From Neobacillus sp. YX16 (GTDB taxonomy: Bacteria > Bacillota > Bacilli > Bacillales > Cytobacillaceae): 64,000 nucleotides of DNA. The notes below the pieces were generated by a model. The model saw only the letters and a program-made list of their open reading frames with translations. It had not been told where the DNA came from and ran no database searches. A program made the translations under genes and the position numbers. This document shows, one piece after another, positions 51,809 through 60,861 of this stretch (positions are counted from its first letter, which is position 1; the number at the start of each line of letters is the position of its first letter). The stretch is taken from contig NZ_CP126115.1 of assembly GCF_030123505.1 (NCBI RefSeq), positions 1,130,001 to 1,194,000 on the forward strand, given 5' to 3'.

Positions 51809-52034
51809 ACTTATTTTTTCGTAGATTTCCTAGCTCTTCTACCAAGGCTTGCATTTCATTTGGGCTAAAAGATGGTTTTTTAATAACCATTTCATAAATT
51901 TCTTTTAATTCCTCATACATTTCTTCATCAAAGTGTGAAGGTTTTATGGCTCCAAGATTTAATACCTTTAATTTTTCCTTGATTTGTTCAATCATAAACT
52001 CTACATTTTCTGTTGTTTTTTCTGATAGATTCAT
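51807..52034 (-). CDS. yfkK: DUF1128 family protein (YfkK-like)
   Basis: 75 residues, helical and acidic, with the family pattern NVEFMIEQIKEKL near the N-terminus and FSPNEMQALVEELGNLRK at the end. B. subtilis YfkK has nearly the same length and position. Function unknown. Convergent with mapB. Confidence 0.85.
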   Translation of the reverse strand: MNLSEKTTENVEFMIEQIKEKLKVLNLGAIKPSHFDEEMYEELKEIYEMVIKKPSFSPNEMQALVEELGNLRKNK

Positions 52035-52267
52035 CCTGTCACCCTTTCAGCATTCGTAACTTTATCTTTTCATTATCAATGGCAGATGTCAATCTAAACA
52101 TGTTTTATTGCGTCTATTGATGGGTAATAAAAATAATGTATAAATATATGGACAATCCTTGCATTTGGCAGCAAGCTTAAAGCAAAATATAAAGTGGAGT
52201 ATATTGGTATTTTTTTCATAATGATGAAAACAATGATAAAAACATTCCGAAAGGAGAGGTTAAAAAA

Positions 52268-52648
52268 ATGGGTAAAAATTTATTTTTAAAAGGCATTTTC
52301 TATGGAGCGATAGTGGGTGGAGCTCTAAGTTTATTAGATAAAAAGACACGACAAGATATGAAGGTCAATGTAAAAAAAGGGTATGAGCAGGTATCTTATA
52401 TTGCTCGCCATCCTGGAGAAATAACGGAAAATATTAAAGGGACTGCTGAAAAAATTAGAAACACGATTGAGCAGGTCAGCGAGGACATTTCTTATATTAC
52501 CGGAAAAGTGGACGAACTTCGAGAGTTAACTCCTCAAGTAAAGGAAATTGTTAAAGAGACAAAGAGTACTTTTTCTAATCATGAGGATTCAGACGTAGAA
52601 GAGCTGTTAAAAGAGGTTGTTGTGGAAGAAGACTCAAAAGAAAAGTAA
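52268..52648 (+). CDS. YtxH-like protein
   Basis: 126 residues: N-terminal glycine-rich hydrophobic segment (FLKGIFYGAIVGGALSLLDK, residues 6-25) typical of YtxH-type general stress proteins, followed by a long amphipathic coiled coil and an acidic tail. SD AAAGGAGAGG. It precedes the YihY-type gene by 39 bases in the same orientation and is probably co-transcribed. Confidence 0.75.
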   Translation: MGKNLFLKGIFYGAIVGGALSLLDKKTRQDMKVNVKKGYEQVSYIARHPGEITENIKGTAEKIRNTIEQVSEDISYITGKVDELRELTPQVKEIVKETKSTFSNHEDSDVEELLKEVVVEEDSKEK

Positions 52649-52687
52649 CCAAATATAAATTGGATCCGTTGAAGGGAGAGGTGAGAA

Positions 52688-53524
52688 ATGGAGAAATCAG
52701 TGAATGTTCGTAAATCTTTGTTAAGGTTGCTTTGGCATCGGATAGAAGAAGATGATATTCCAGGTTTATCAGCGCAACTTGCCTATTTCTTTCTTCTTTC
52801 ACTTTTTCCACTCCTCATTTTCATTTTTACATTATTGCCATATCTGCCCATTCAGCATCACGATATACTTGGGGGGATTGCAGACTTTGCCCCTCCTCAG
52901 ACGATGGAGTTAATTGAAAAGAATGTAAATTATGTCATGAATAATCGAAATGGTAGTTTACTTTCATTCGGTGTAATTGGGACCATTTGGTCGGCATCTA
53001 ATGGAATTCACGCTCTGGTAAGAGCTTTTAACAAAGCCTACAATGTGAAAGAAAGTCGTTCGTTTATTGTTTCTAGAGCAATGGCCATCGTGCTGACCAT
53101 CGGGATGATTTTTGTTTTTATTGTTGCCGTTTTACTTCCGATATTCGGAAGGGAAATTGGAATATTTCTTTTCTCCTATTTAGGTTTTAAGCTGGAATTC
53201 CTCCGTATATGGGAAATGTTAAGATTAGTCATCAGTGGCATTATCCTATTTTTAATATTCACTGGATTATATTGGATTGCTCCTAATGTTAAATTACGCT
53301 GTAGAAGTGCTTTTCCGGGAGCTGGTTTTGCAACCGTAGGCTGGATTCTTTCGTCATATGCTTTATCTTTCTACGTAAGTAAGTTTAACAACTTTTCACT
53401 GACCTATGGGAGTATTGGAGCCATCATTGTTTTACTAATTTGGTTATATATATCTGGGTTTATTATCATTATCGGCGGCGAGATAAATGCTTTCTATAGT
53501 GAGAAGAATAAAACCAACTGTTAA
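52688..53524 (+). CDS. yfkH: YihY/BrkB-family membrane protein (YfkH-like)
   Basis: 278 residues with six membrane helices. The family start GLSAQLAYFFLLSLFPLLIF (about residues 24-43) and the last helix block YGSIGAIIVLLIWLYISGFI with IGGEINAF are diagnostic of UPF0761/YihY proteins (once annotated as ribonuclease BN). Function unclear, possibly transport. Synteny with yfkK supports the YfkH name. Confidence 0.88.
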   Translation: MEKSVNVRKSLLRLLWHRIEEDDIPGLSAQLAYFFLLSLFPLLIFIFTLLPYLPIQHHDILGGIADFAPPQTMELIEKNVNYVMNNRNGSLLSFGVIGTIWSASNGIHALVRAFNKAYNVKESRSFIVSRAMAIVLTIGMIFVFIVAVLLPIFGREIGIFLFSYLGFKLEFLRIWEMLRLVISGIILFLIFTGLYWIAPNVKLRCRSAFPGAGFATVGWILSSYALSFYVSKFNNFSLTYGSIGAIIVLLIWLYISGFIIIIGGEINAFYSEKNKTNC

Positions 53525-53597
53525 AATTTTTCTTTATGAAAAATTTTTTATTGCAAACAATATAGATGGGGAACAGAAAACAAATAGGGGGCTCACC

Positions 53598-53702
53598 ATG
53601 ACAAAACAAACAAAAAAAGATGGCGGAACAAAGCAAAAGGGTAAAGGCAGTAAAGGAAATAAAACATCTGGTTCTGCTAACGGCAGCAACGGATATCATT
53701 AA
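53598..53702 (+). CDS. small Lys/Gly-rich protein, 34 aa
   Basis: 34 residues from ATG 53598, behind AGGGGGC; the frame is open upstream but overlaps the previous gene's tail. Sequence is low-complexity, basic and Gly/Ser/Asn rich (TKQKGKGSKGNKTSGSANG). Probably a small spore or DNA-associated protein; no family recognised. Strong terminator directly after the stop. Confidence 0.6.
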   Translation: MTKQTKKDGGTKQKGKGSKGNKTSGSANGSNGYH

Positions 53703-53703
53703 A

Positions 53704-53740
53704 TAGAACCGGGCTTGATAGCCCGGTTCATTAATTTTTT
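53704..53740. terminator. bidirectional terminator
   Basis: GAACCGGGC / GCCCGGTTC with a 6-base loop, then TTAATTTTTT on the plus strand; serves the 34-aa gene and the convergent P-type ATPase gene. Confidence 0.9.
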
Positions 53741-55647
53741 AATAGTCTTAAACTATTCAAAATGACAAGAATAGTACTGCCTTCATGACCAATTACCCCA
53801 AATGGCAAATCCAGTAATTGGAAAAAGTTGGAAGAAATTAAGATCATGATCACAGTGATGGAGAAGATAACATTTTGTTTAATTATCCGATTCATCCGTT
53901 GTGAAAGATGAATGGCTTCTGCTATCTTTGGTAAATCATTTTTCATTAAGACGACATCCGCTGTTTCAAGTGCAACATCGGACCCTTCACCCATCGCAAT
54001 TCCAACATTTGCAATGGCCAATGCCGGAGCGTCATTAATTCCATCTCCCACCATTGCAATGGTTTTGTATTTTTCTTTTAATTTTTTGAGCTGTTCCACT
54101 TTTTCTTCAGGCAGACATTCTGCAAAAAACTGATCGACATGACTTTCCCCTGCAATTGCTTTGGCAGTTTTCTCACTATCACCAGTAAGCATGACCGTGA
54201 AAATACCTTGTTGCTTTAAATGGTCGATTGCAAGTTTTGTTTCCTGTCTCACAACATCTTTTAACGCAATCATCGCAGCTAAACAATCGTTAACCTGCAC
54301 AAATACAAGTGTATTGCCTTGGCTTGCCAGGTCAGCTGCTTTGCCGGCAGCGAATGAAAGTGCCGCCTCTTTTCCAACAAAATCAGCTTTGCCTATTTTC
54401 CACTGTTCACCATTTATTTCCGCTTTAACGCCCCACCCCGGAACATCTTCAAGGTTTTCAGGATGAACAAGGTCACGTTCAAGATTTTCTTTCACATACT
54501 TGACGATGGACTGTGCAAGAGGATGATTCGATTGATTTTCAATGGATGCTGTCTTCCATAAAAGCTCCATCTTATCAAAGTTTTCATTCACAATTATTTC
54601 GGTAACTTCAGGTTTTCCCTTTGTAAGAGTGCCAGTTTTGTCAAAAGCAATCGCTTCTAAGTGGCTGAGGTTCTCTAAATGCACGCCGCCTTTAACTAAA
54701 ATACCTCGTTTTGCGCCATTTGAAATGGCAGACAATGTTGCAGGCATAATCGATGCTACCAGTGCACAAGGAGATGCGACCACCAAGAGTATCATTGCGC
54801 GGTAAAACGACTCATTCCAGCTCCAATCAAGTAGGAAATAGGGGAGGAACATCATCAATAAAACAGCAGCTAATACGGTTTTTACATAGGTTCCTTCAAA
54901 GCGTTCAATAAACAGCTGTGAAGGAGATTTTTCACTTTGAGCGGATTGCACAAGTTCAATTATTTTATGAAAGAGTGTTTCATTACTTGTTTTTGTTGTT
55001 TGGACGGTGATGGCTCCTGTTAAATTTACCGTCCCCGCAAATACTTCCTTTTCTAGGCCTTTTGAAACAGGCATTGATTCCCCAGTAATCGCAGCTTCAT
55101 CAATGTTCGTATACCCATTCTTTATAATGCCATCTGAAGGAATTCTTTCTCCAGGCTTTACGAGAATCTGGTCGCCAACTTTTAGCTCGGAAACGGGGAC
55201 ACGCCTTTCAATCCCATTATTAATTAGAAGAGCTTCTTCCGGCTGAAGCTTCATCAGCGAGGAAATCTCTTTGTGACTCTTGTTCATGGTATAGGTTTCT
55301 AATGCACCACTAACAGCAAATATAAAAATCAAAATGGCACCTTCTGTCCAATAACCGATAATTGCAGAACCAATCGCAGCAAAAATCATCAGCATTTCAA
55401 CGTTTAGCTGTTTGTTTTCATAGGTAGCTTCAATTCCTTCCTTGGCTTTGGCGAAGCCACCAATGACAAATGCCAATAAATAAAAGATAATGGAAGCAAC
55501 ATGATCCCCCGTTTTGTCCGTAATCCATCCCGCAGCAATGAAAACACCACTTAGTCCAGCAGCAATAAGTTCTACATGTGGTTTAATTTTTTCTATAATA
55601 CCTACATTGGGTATTACCTTAGATAAACTCTTAGCATCCGTACTCAT
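53731..55647 (-). CDS. zosA: P1B-type heavy-metal ATPase (ZosA/PfeT-like)
   Basis: 638 residues, the length of B. subtilis ZosA/PfeT (637). No N-terminal HMA domain; the first membrane helices start near residue 27. Metal-site motif in the sixth helix is ASPCALV (SPC), phosphorylation motif DKTGTLTKGKP, HP motif NHPLAQSI, hinge GDGINDAPAL, and a C-terminal HEGSTILVILNSLRLL helix. SPC with this context suits P1B-4 type Fe(II)/Zn(II)/Co(II) transport. B. subtilis PfeT exports ferrous iron under PerR control; a Fur/PerR-like site may precede this gene. Confidence 0.9.
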   Translation of the reverse strand: MSTDAKSLSKVIPNVGIIEKIKPHVELIAAGLSGVFIAAGWITDKTGDHVASIIFYLLAFVIGGFAKAKEGIEATYENKQLNVEMLMIFAAIGSAIIGYWTEGAILIFIFAVSGALETYTMNKSHKEISSLMKLQPEEALLINNGIERRVPVSELKVGDQILVKPGERIPSDGIIKNGYTNIDEAAITGESMPVSKGLEKEVFAGTVNLTGAITVQTTKTSNETLFHKIIELVQSAQSEKSPSQLFIERFEGTYVKTVLAAVLLMMFLPYFLLDWSWNESFYRAMILLVVASPCALVASIMPATLSAISNGAKRGILVKGGVHLENLSHLEAIAFDKTGTLTKGKPEVTEIIVNENFDKMELLWKTASIENQSNHPLAQSIVKYVKENLERDLVHPENLEDVPGWGVKAEINGEQWKIGKADFVGKEAALSFAAGKAADLASQGNTLVFVQVNDCLAAMIALKDVVRQETKLAIDHLKQQGIFTVMLTGDSEKTAKAIAGESHVDQFFAECLPEEKVEQLKKLKEKYKTIAMVGDGINDAPALAIANVGIAMGEGSDVALETADVVLMKNDLPKIAEAIHLSQRMNRIIKQNVIFSITVIMILISSNFFQLLDLPFGVIGHEGSTILVILNSLRLLKN

Positions 55648-55688
55648 TTTCAGTTCCCCTCCCCGATCCTATATCTAACTGAGAAAAA

Positions 55689-55703
55689 TAATCAAAATCA
55701 TTA
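55689..55703 (-). promoter_or_regulatory. possible PerR/Fur-type box upstream of zosA
   Basis: TAATCAAAATCATTA shares 9 of 14 defined positions with the PerR box TTATAATNATTATAA and has paired outer ends (TAAT/ATTA). It lies 42 bases before the zosA ATG. Weak by eye. Confidence 0.35.
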
Positions 55704-55707
55704 CCCT

Positions 55708-55744
55708 TAAAAAACACGAAAGCTGTCATCAGAGAGATGACAGC
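55708..55744 (-). terminator. terminator of the MFS gene
   Basis: On the minus strand GCTGTCATC / GATGACAGC with a 5-base loop is followed, after TTTCGTG, by TTTTTT. Confidence 0.75.
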
Positions 55745-55823
55745 AGACTTCACGAGATTTATTTTATTAAATTCATTTTATCATACATTTTATGTTAATT
55801 AAATTAAAGTGCTCCAAATAGTC

Positions 55824-57005
55824 TCAAGAGTTATGCTGCTCAACCATTGAATAAGTTTTTTTACCAAAAGCATAAATAATGATGGATAAGGTTAACAACA
55901 TGGTACTAATAATATAAAAGAAACTTATTCTTTGGAAGAATTGAATAAATAATCCGCCAATAATGGGTCCGCTCAAACTTCCTAAGCTAAAGAATATACC
56001 ACATAATAAATTCCCTGTTGCTAACAAATTCTTCGGAACTAAATCCGTCATATAACTGATTCCAAGTGAAAATGTCGATCCTACTACCATTCCTGATAAG
56101 AGGAAGGAGATGAAAAGTCCAATAAAGGAATGTTCAAATATGCTCGCGGATGTAAAAGTTAGAAATCCGAGAAGGAGAACAATCATTAAGACATTTCTTC
56201 TTCCATATGAATCGCTAAGAACTCCTAATGGCAGCTGCGTGATAATACTGCCTATGGCAAAGGCGGTTAGAATCAATGAAACACTTGCTACGTCGATATC
56301 CCTTCTGAGTGCATATACCGGAAAGCTGCCGTTTAGTGAAGATTCTAAAAAACCGTAGCAGAAAGGTGGAAGAAAAGCGACCCAGCCGTATTTCATCGTT
56401 TTTCTAAAGCGTTTGATGGTGTTAAAAAAAGAATTAATCTCTACTTCCTGCTCTGGAAACTCGTTCTTTAATGTAAATACAAATACCCAGCCGATTAAAC
56501 ACAAAATAGAGGAAACGATAAATGGCAATGCCTCATTAACATTTACAAGCGGTGTCATCAAAGGCCCGCTTGCAAAACCAATCCCAAAAAATAAGCCGTA
56601 CAAAGAAATGTTCCGTCCTCTTTTTTCGGTTGGAGAGGAAGAGGTAATCCAGGTTTGGGTAGCAAAATGTAAGGCATGGTCCCCAATCCCGATGATGGCT
56701 CGCAAGAAAAACCAAAACCAAAAGGATTTCCACAATGGAAACAATGCAAGGGCAAGCACTACAAGCCCGCCGCCAAGTATAATCGTTGGTTTATACCCAT
56801 ATTTTCGCAGGGGTGCTTCCATAAAAGGTGAAACAAGAAGAATTCCAATATAGAGCGCAGTAGCATTTAATCCATTTAGAGACGAAGAAACCCCGCCTTT
56901 TTCAAAAATTACGGCAATAAGTGGAAGTAGCATTCCTTGTGAAAAACCAGAAATGGCGACAATGGTTACTAGAATCCAAAATCGAAAATTATTTTTGTTA
57001 TGCAT
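55824..57005 (-). CDS. MFS transporter (YfkF-like position)
   Basis: 393 residues, 12 membrane helices. Motif A variant LGVLSDSYGRRNVLM in the loop 8-9 and APLRKYGYKPTI in loop 2-3. Likely a multidrug or small-molecule exporter; substrate unknown. In B. subtilis yfkF, an MFS gene, also neighbours yfkE and yfkD, which agrees with its place here. Confidence 0.87.
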   Translation of the reverse strand: MHNKNNFRFWILVTIVAISGFSQGMLLPLIAVIFEKGGVSSSLNGLNATALYIGILLVSPFMEAPLRKYGYKPTIILGGGLVVLALALFPLWKSFWFWFFLRAIIGIGDHALHFATQTWITSSSPTEKRGRNISLYGLFFGIGFASGPLMTPLVNVNEALPFIVSSILCLIGWVFVFTLKNEFPEQEVEINSFFNTIKRFRKTMKYGWVAFLPPFCYGFLESSLNGSFPVYALRRDIDVASVSLILTAFAIGSIITQLPLGVLSDSYGRRNVLMIVLLLGFLTFTSASIFEHSFIGLFISFLLSGMVVGSTFSLGISYMTDLVPKNLLATGNLLCGIFFSLGSLSGPIIGGLFIQFFQRISFFYIISTMLLTLSIIIYAFGKKTYSMVEQHNS

Positions 57006-57193
57006 ATATGACCCTCGTTAGTTTGATAATTGATACCCATTCGATGGTAACGAGAAAATAAGGCATTTGCAAGTAAAATATTCTTCGCGGTTTTAATGGA
57101 AGTAAAAATAGGGTACTCTCAAACAGTAGGGATTTTTATACAAATTTTGCGTTTTTATCCTTATTCATTTTTATGATTTTAGGAGGGGTATCT

Positions 57194-58246
57194 GTGGGAA
57201 AAATATTTATGCTGCTAACTTTTATTGGCGTCCCGCTTTCTGTGATTGGGACACTCATGCACTGGCCAACTATGATTCTTTTTGTTGTATATTGTATTTC
57301 AATTATCGCGCTGGCAAGCTATATGGGGAGAGCAACCGAAAGTTTGGCGATAGTCGCCGGACCACGGGTAGGCGGGCTCTTAAATGCTACATTTGGAAAT
57401 GCTGTTGAATTGATTATTTCCATCTTTGCATTAAAGGAAGGATTGATTGGAGTTGTTCTCGCATCCTTAACGGGTTCTGTCCTCGGTAACCTGCTCCTTG
57501 TTGCTGGATTATCTTTTTTTATTGGAGGATTAAAATTTAAAAGGCAGAAATTTAATGTCCATGATGCGCGCCATAATTCTGGACTGCTCATGTTTGCGGT
57601 CATCGTTGCATTTGTAATACCAGAAGTTTTTTCAATGGAAATGAATGAGTCAAAAACATTAACCTTAAGTATCGGAATATCTGTTATTCTTATTTTGCTT
57701 TACCTCTCGGCATTATTCTTTAAATTGGTTACCCACCGAGGTGTTTATCAAAGTGAGCATAGTGAGTCTCATCAGGATGAAGTTCCAGAATGGAGTAAGG
57801 GAAAGGCAATCGGAGTTTTATTGGTTGCTACGTTAGCTGTCGCGTATATCTCCGAAAACCTTGTTCATACCTTTGAATATGTTGCAGAATCATTTGGCTG
57901 GACGGAGCTCTTTATCGGGGTGATTATCGTTGCGATTGTTGGGAATGCAGCTGAACATGCATCTGCAATCGTAATGGCATTTAAAAATAAAATGGACATT
58001 GCTATTGAGATTGCGATTGGTTCAACCTTACAAGTTGCTATGTTTGTGGCACCTGTGCTTGTTCTTATTTCACTGTTTTTTACGGAAACGATGCCACTTG
58101 TATTTACATTGCCTGAATTAATTGCCATGGTAACCTCTGTACTGCTCATGGTTGTAATATCGAATGACGGAGAATCAAACTGGTTTGAAGGACTGACCTT
58201 ACTTGCTGCCTATTTTATTATGGGCATTGGGTTCTTCCTGCTATAA
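57194..58246 (+). CDS. chaA: Ca2+/H+ antiporter (ChaA/YfkE-like)
   Basis: 350 residues from GTG 57194 behind AGGAGGGG (the upstream ATG overlaps that SD). Eleven membrane helices and the two CAX signature blocks: GGLLNATFGNAVELIISIFA and VGNAAEHASAIVMAF; the Glu residues in GNAVE and GNAAE bind Ca2+. Size matches B. subtilis YfkE (351), a structurally known Ca2+/H+ exchanger. Single gene with a terminator. Confidence 0.95.
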   Translation: MGKIFMLLTFIGVPLSVIGTLMHWPTMILFVVYCISIIALASYMGRATESLAIVAGPRVGGLLNATFGNAVELIISIFALKEGLIGVVLASLTGSVLGNLLLVAGLSFFIGGLKFKRQKFNVHDARHNSGLLMFAVIVAFVIPEVFSMEMNESKTLTLSIGISVILILLYLSALFFKLVTHRGVYQSEHSESHQDEVPEWSKGKAIGVLLVATLAVAYISENLVHTFEYVAESFGWTELFIGVIIVAIVGNAAEHASAIVMAFKNKMDIAIEIAIGSTLQVAMFVAPVLVLISLFFTETMPLVFTLPELIAMVTSVLLMVVISNDGESNWFEGLTLLAAYFIMGIGFFLL

Positions 58247-58259
58247 AGCAGAATCACGG

Positions 58260-58297
58260 AAAAAGACTCTGAGCCTGTCGGCACAGAGTCTTTTATT
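58260..58297 (+). terminator. intrinsic terminator after chaA
   Basis: Stem AAAGACTCTG / CAGAGTCTTT with an inner loop GCCTGTCGGC that pairs further; T-run follows. Confidence 0.9.
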
Positions 58298-58594
58298 AAT
58301 TTTTCATTTCGATGTAAGGTAAATATTGGACATGTACTATAATGTTCATGCATATGCTAATGTGAGGTAAAACCAATCGCTTTTACGTGGGCCCATCAAT
58401 CACCAACCTTCATGTTTAATTTATAATAGAAAAACACGAGTGTTGAATTTTCATATATGAGTGGAATCCCAACCTCCTTAATGGTAAATGGGTCGTCGAT
58501 TGATTACTGCCCTCCTTCTTTAAGGTTAAGTATATTATAACTGTTAATTTGAATTTTGTAAATGTTCTGATTATTATTTTTTAAGGAGATACAA
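58298..58594. other. intergenic stretch without a recognised gene
   Basis: About 300 bases. On the minus strand two SD-like words (AAGGAGGGC near 58518 and TAAGGAGGTTGGG near 58478) occur but the frames behind them are only a few codons long. No riboswitch or repeat recognised. Confidence 0.5.
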
Positions 58595-59221
58595 ATGGCA
58601 TTATTCTATCGCTTTTTATTCTTTATTGCAGGGCTATCCATTATGACCTTTGGAGTTTGTTTAACGATTAAAGCAGAGCTTGGGGCTGGGGCTTGGGATG
58701 CACTAAATGTTGCTCTTACTGAATGGATAGGTCTGACGATTGGTAGTTGGATTATCATCGAAGGTGCAGTGTTAGTATGTATTAATTCTTTATTGATACA
58801 AAGTAGACCGAAGCTTTTATCTCTATTAACGATCATTTTAATTGGATCATTGGTTGATTTATGGATGTTTTTTGTATTTGAGTCATTTGCAGTTTATGGA
58901 TTAATGATAAAATTCGTCACCTTAATTCTTGGAATTTTCATCATAGGGCTTGGTGCGGCTATATATTTACAAGCAAAGTTTCCTTCTAGTCCGATTGATG
59001 GTTTTATGATGGCCATTAGTGAACGTTTTCGAGTAAGTTTAATGATGGGAAAGACGGTCGGAGAACTTATTGCTTTAATCCCGGCACTGATTCTTCAAGG
59101 ACCCATTGGTATAGGTACAATCATTATCACTTTTACCATTGGTCCCTTTGTCCAGCTGTGTTTCCCTTACTTTGAAAAATTAATGCAAAGACTGATAGAA
59201 GGGAATTATCAGGGGAAATAA
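58595..59221 (+). CDS. YczE/YitT-like membrane protein
   Basis: 208 residues with five membrane helices. The motif AELGAGAWDALNVALTEWIG (about 27-46) and the central PSSPIDGFMMAIS block are typical of the YczE/YyaS family. The SD AAGGAGATA precedes the ATG. Function unknown; YczE in B. subtilis affects surfactin synthesis. Confidence 0.8.
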   Translation: MALFYRFLFFIAGLSIMTFGVCLTIKAELGAGAWDALNVALTEWIGLTIGSWIIIEGAVLVCINSLLIQSRPKLLSLLTIILIGSLVDLWMFFVFESFAVYGLMIKFVTLILGIFIIGLGAAIYLQAKFPSSPIDGFMMAISERFRVSLMMGKTVGELIALIPALILQGPIGIGTIIITFTIGPFVQLCFPYFEKLMQRLIEGNYQGK

Positions 59222-59314
59222 TGAAAAATTTCGCTGTAATGGATAAAAGTTTTCAACTCCGAAAACACTATGAGCAGACTTATTACTGCTATATTGTGAA
59301 AGGAGTTTTTCTTT

Positions 59315-60124
59315 GTGAAAAAGTTTATCCCTGTCGTAATAACACTGCTCTTACTATTAGCTTTTCTTCCAACTGCTTCTGCTGAAAAGGCAAATGCAAA
59401 AAAGGAACCTGCAAATTACCAAGTTCCTGCTTCAGTTCGTAATATTACGAAGGAAAATACGTACCCCAATTCAACACAGGACTTACCAACCTTACAGCCT
59501 AGTGAGTTAACCAAAAAGCTGATTGATTCTTCAAAGGTTAAGATTGAAAATCCCGATTTAATCCGCATGCTCAATGAATCCAGTATTAACAGCACACCGT
59601 TTGCAATCGGTTATCGAGCAATCGTCTACCTAGGTCAATGGCCATTAAATTACGAGTCAACAGAAACCTCTCCAAACTGGGAGTATCAAAAAATCAATAC
59701 AAACTACTACGATAATCGCGGCGGCAAAGTCCCTTACCAGATTCATTACCTACAGGAGGCTCAAAAAATTATCCGTGGCGGTTTAACCGCTAAAATCGCA
59801 AATGCAGAGGATGTAAAAAAGATGATGCTGTTAAAGGCTATGGAAAAAACACGTCTTCCACTAGCTTTTGAAACGATTATCGGGGCAGGAACGAAGAACG
59901 ACCATGTCTACAATATCCCAGTTAATCGGCTAGGATACTTATTCGCCTATGCTCCTGCGGTCAATGAAAAAGGCAAAGTCACCTATGGTGAAGTTTATTT
60001 AATGCTTAAGGGAAGTAAAAAAATTATCGTCATTAAAAACGTAACCTCGCAAGGAATTGGTGCATGGATTCCGGTACAGGATCATGTTTCATTTGGTTTT
60101 GCTGCATCAGAAAGACCAAGATGA
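59315..60124 (+). CDS. yfkD: YfkD-like secreted protein
   Basis: 269 residues from a GTG start behind AAAGGAG. Signal peptide (1-23, ending PTASAEK), then a soluble domain of unknown fold with PFAIGYRAIVYLGQWPLNYE and ASERPR at the end. Length and position next to chaA match B. subtilis yfkD, a sigma-controlled gene of unknown function. Confidence 0.85.
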   Translation: MKKFIPVVITLLLLLAFLPTASAEKANAKKEPANYQVPASVRNITKENTYPNSTQDLPTLQPSELTKKLIDSSKVKIENPDLIRMLNESSINSTPFAIGYRAIVYLGQWPLNYESTETSPNWEYQKINTNYYDNRGGKVPYQIHYLQEAQKIIRGGLTAKIANAEDVKKMMLLKAMEKTRLPLAFETIIGAGTKNDHVYNIPVNRLGYLFAYAPAVNEKGKVTYGEVYLMLKGSKKIIVIKNVTSQGIGAWIPVQDHVSFGFAASERPR

Positions 60125-60131
60125 TCTTGGA

Positions 60132-60170
60132 GAAAGAACTCCTACAAAAGGTCGTAGGGGTTCTTTTTTA
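60132..60170 (+). terminator. intrinsic terminator after yfkD
   Basis: Stem AAAGAACTCCTAC / GTAGGGGTTCTTT with T-run; repeat copy 4 starts 4 bases later. Confidence 0.9.
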
Positions 60171-60173
60171 AAA

Positions 60174-60475
60174 GGCTATGTTAAAACTTATTATATATTT
60201 TGGCACTCTGTTGATTTGTGCGGAAGGCGCGAGACTCCTCGAAAATGCTATCGCATTTTCTTCGTGCGTGGGCAGTTTCGAGGATGTGAATCAATGTCCT
60301 GCAGGAGGACGGGACAGGGGAGACCCCGCTCATCTCTTAGCGCCGAGGAGGCTTCCCGAACCGCCTGCGGAAAGCGAAGCGCCTCGTGGCAGGCAGAAAC
60401 CGCCTGTCACTGCGGTGATTATTCAAAGAAGCTTTCCTTAGTGGAGCACAAATCAACAGCCACGTTTAACAGAGA
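60174..60475. repeat. dispersed repeat copy 4 (302 bp, no nested insert)
   Basis: Starts GGCTATGTTAAAAC and ends GTTTAACAGAGAC, with inner arms CTGTTGATTTGTGC / GCACAAATCAACAG. Nearly the same as copy 2 outside the nested block: at the insertion point it reads GCGCCGAGGAGGCTTCCCGA without interruption. Open frames inside it (60057-60503, 60178-60441) are by-products of its composition. Confidence 0.9.
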
Positions 60476-60533
60476 CTTTGAAAAAGAGTTGCAGAAAGTG
60501 TAGGATATTGATATAGAAGGGGGAGAATCAACT

Positions 60534-60731
60534 TTGGGTAGTCCGACTCATGATAAAAATTCACAAGTTAGTTTTTTAAAGCAGCGATTGAACATGTTCC
60601 TAGATGTATTGGATGCTATCGATCCAGAGGATACGGATCTTGATGATATCGACAACTTAATTAGTATGATTGATGAATTAGAAAATAAATGTAAGGAATT
60701 CAATCATCGGGAAACACCTGAGTCTGTTTAA
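60534..60731 (+). CDS. SE1561-family small acidic protein
   Basis: 65 residues from a TTG start behind GGGGGAG. Helical, with an acidic stretch DAIDPEDTDLDDIDNLISMI (about 27-46), the pattern of the SE1561 family of bacilli and staphylococci. Function unknown. Confidence 0.7.
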   Translation: MGSPTHDKNSQVSFLKQRLNMFLDVLDAIDPEDTDLDDIDNLISMIDELENKCKEFNHRETPESV

Positions 60732-60750
60732 TTACAGGCTCTTTTCTTTT
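60720..60750 (+). terminator. intrinsic terminator after the SE1561 gene
   Basis: GAGTCTG / CAGGCTC (one G-T pair), 8-base loop, then TTTTCTTTT; overlaps the stop codon. Confidence 0.75.
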
Positions 60751-60861
60751 GGGAAAACCTTTATCTTTCAATCATTTGCTTATAGGAGTATAATGATATC
60801 GTCAAATAGTTGTAATTTTTAAATAGATTGCGAATCGGACAAGGGGAAAGGGGTACTTTAG

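Noticed and set aside
60057..60503. Open frames of 148 and 87 aa (60057-60503, 60178-60441)
   Set aside because: They cover the yfkD end and dispersed repeat copy 4 and have no SD; the repeat's GC-rich composition keeps frames open.
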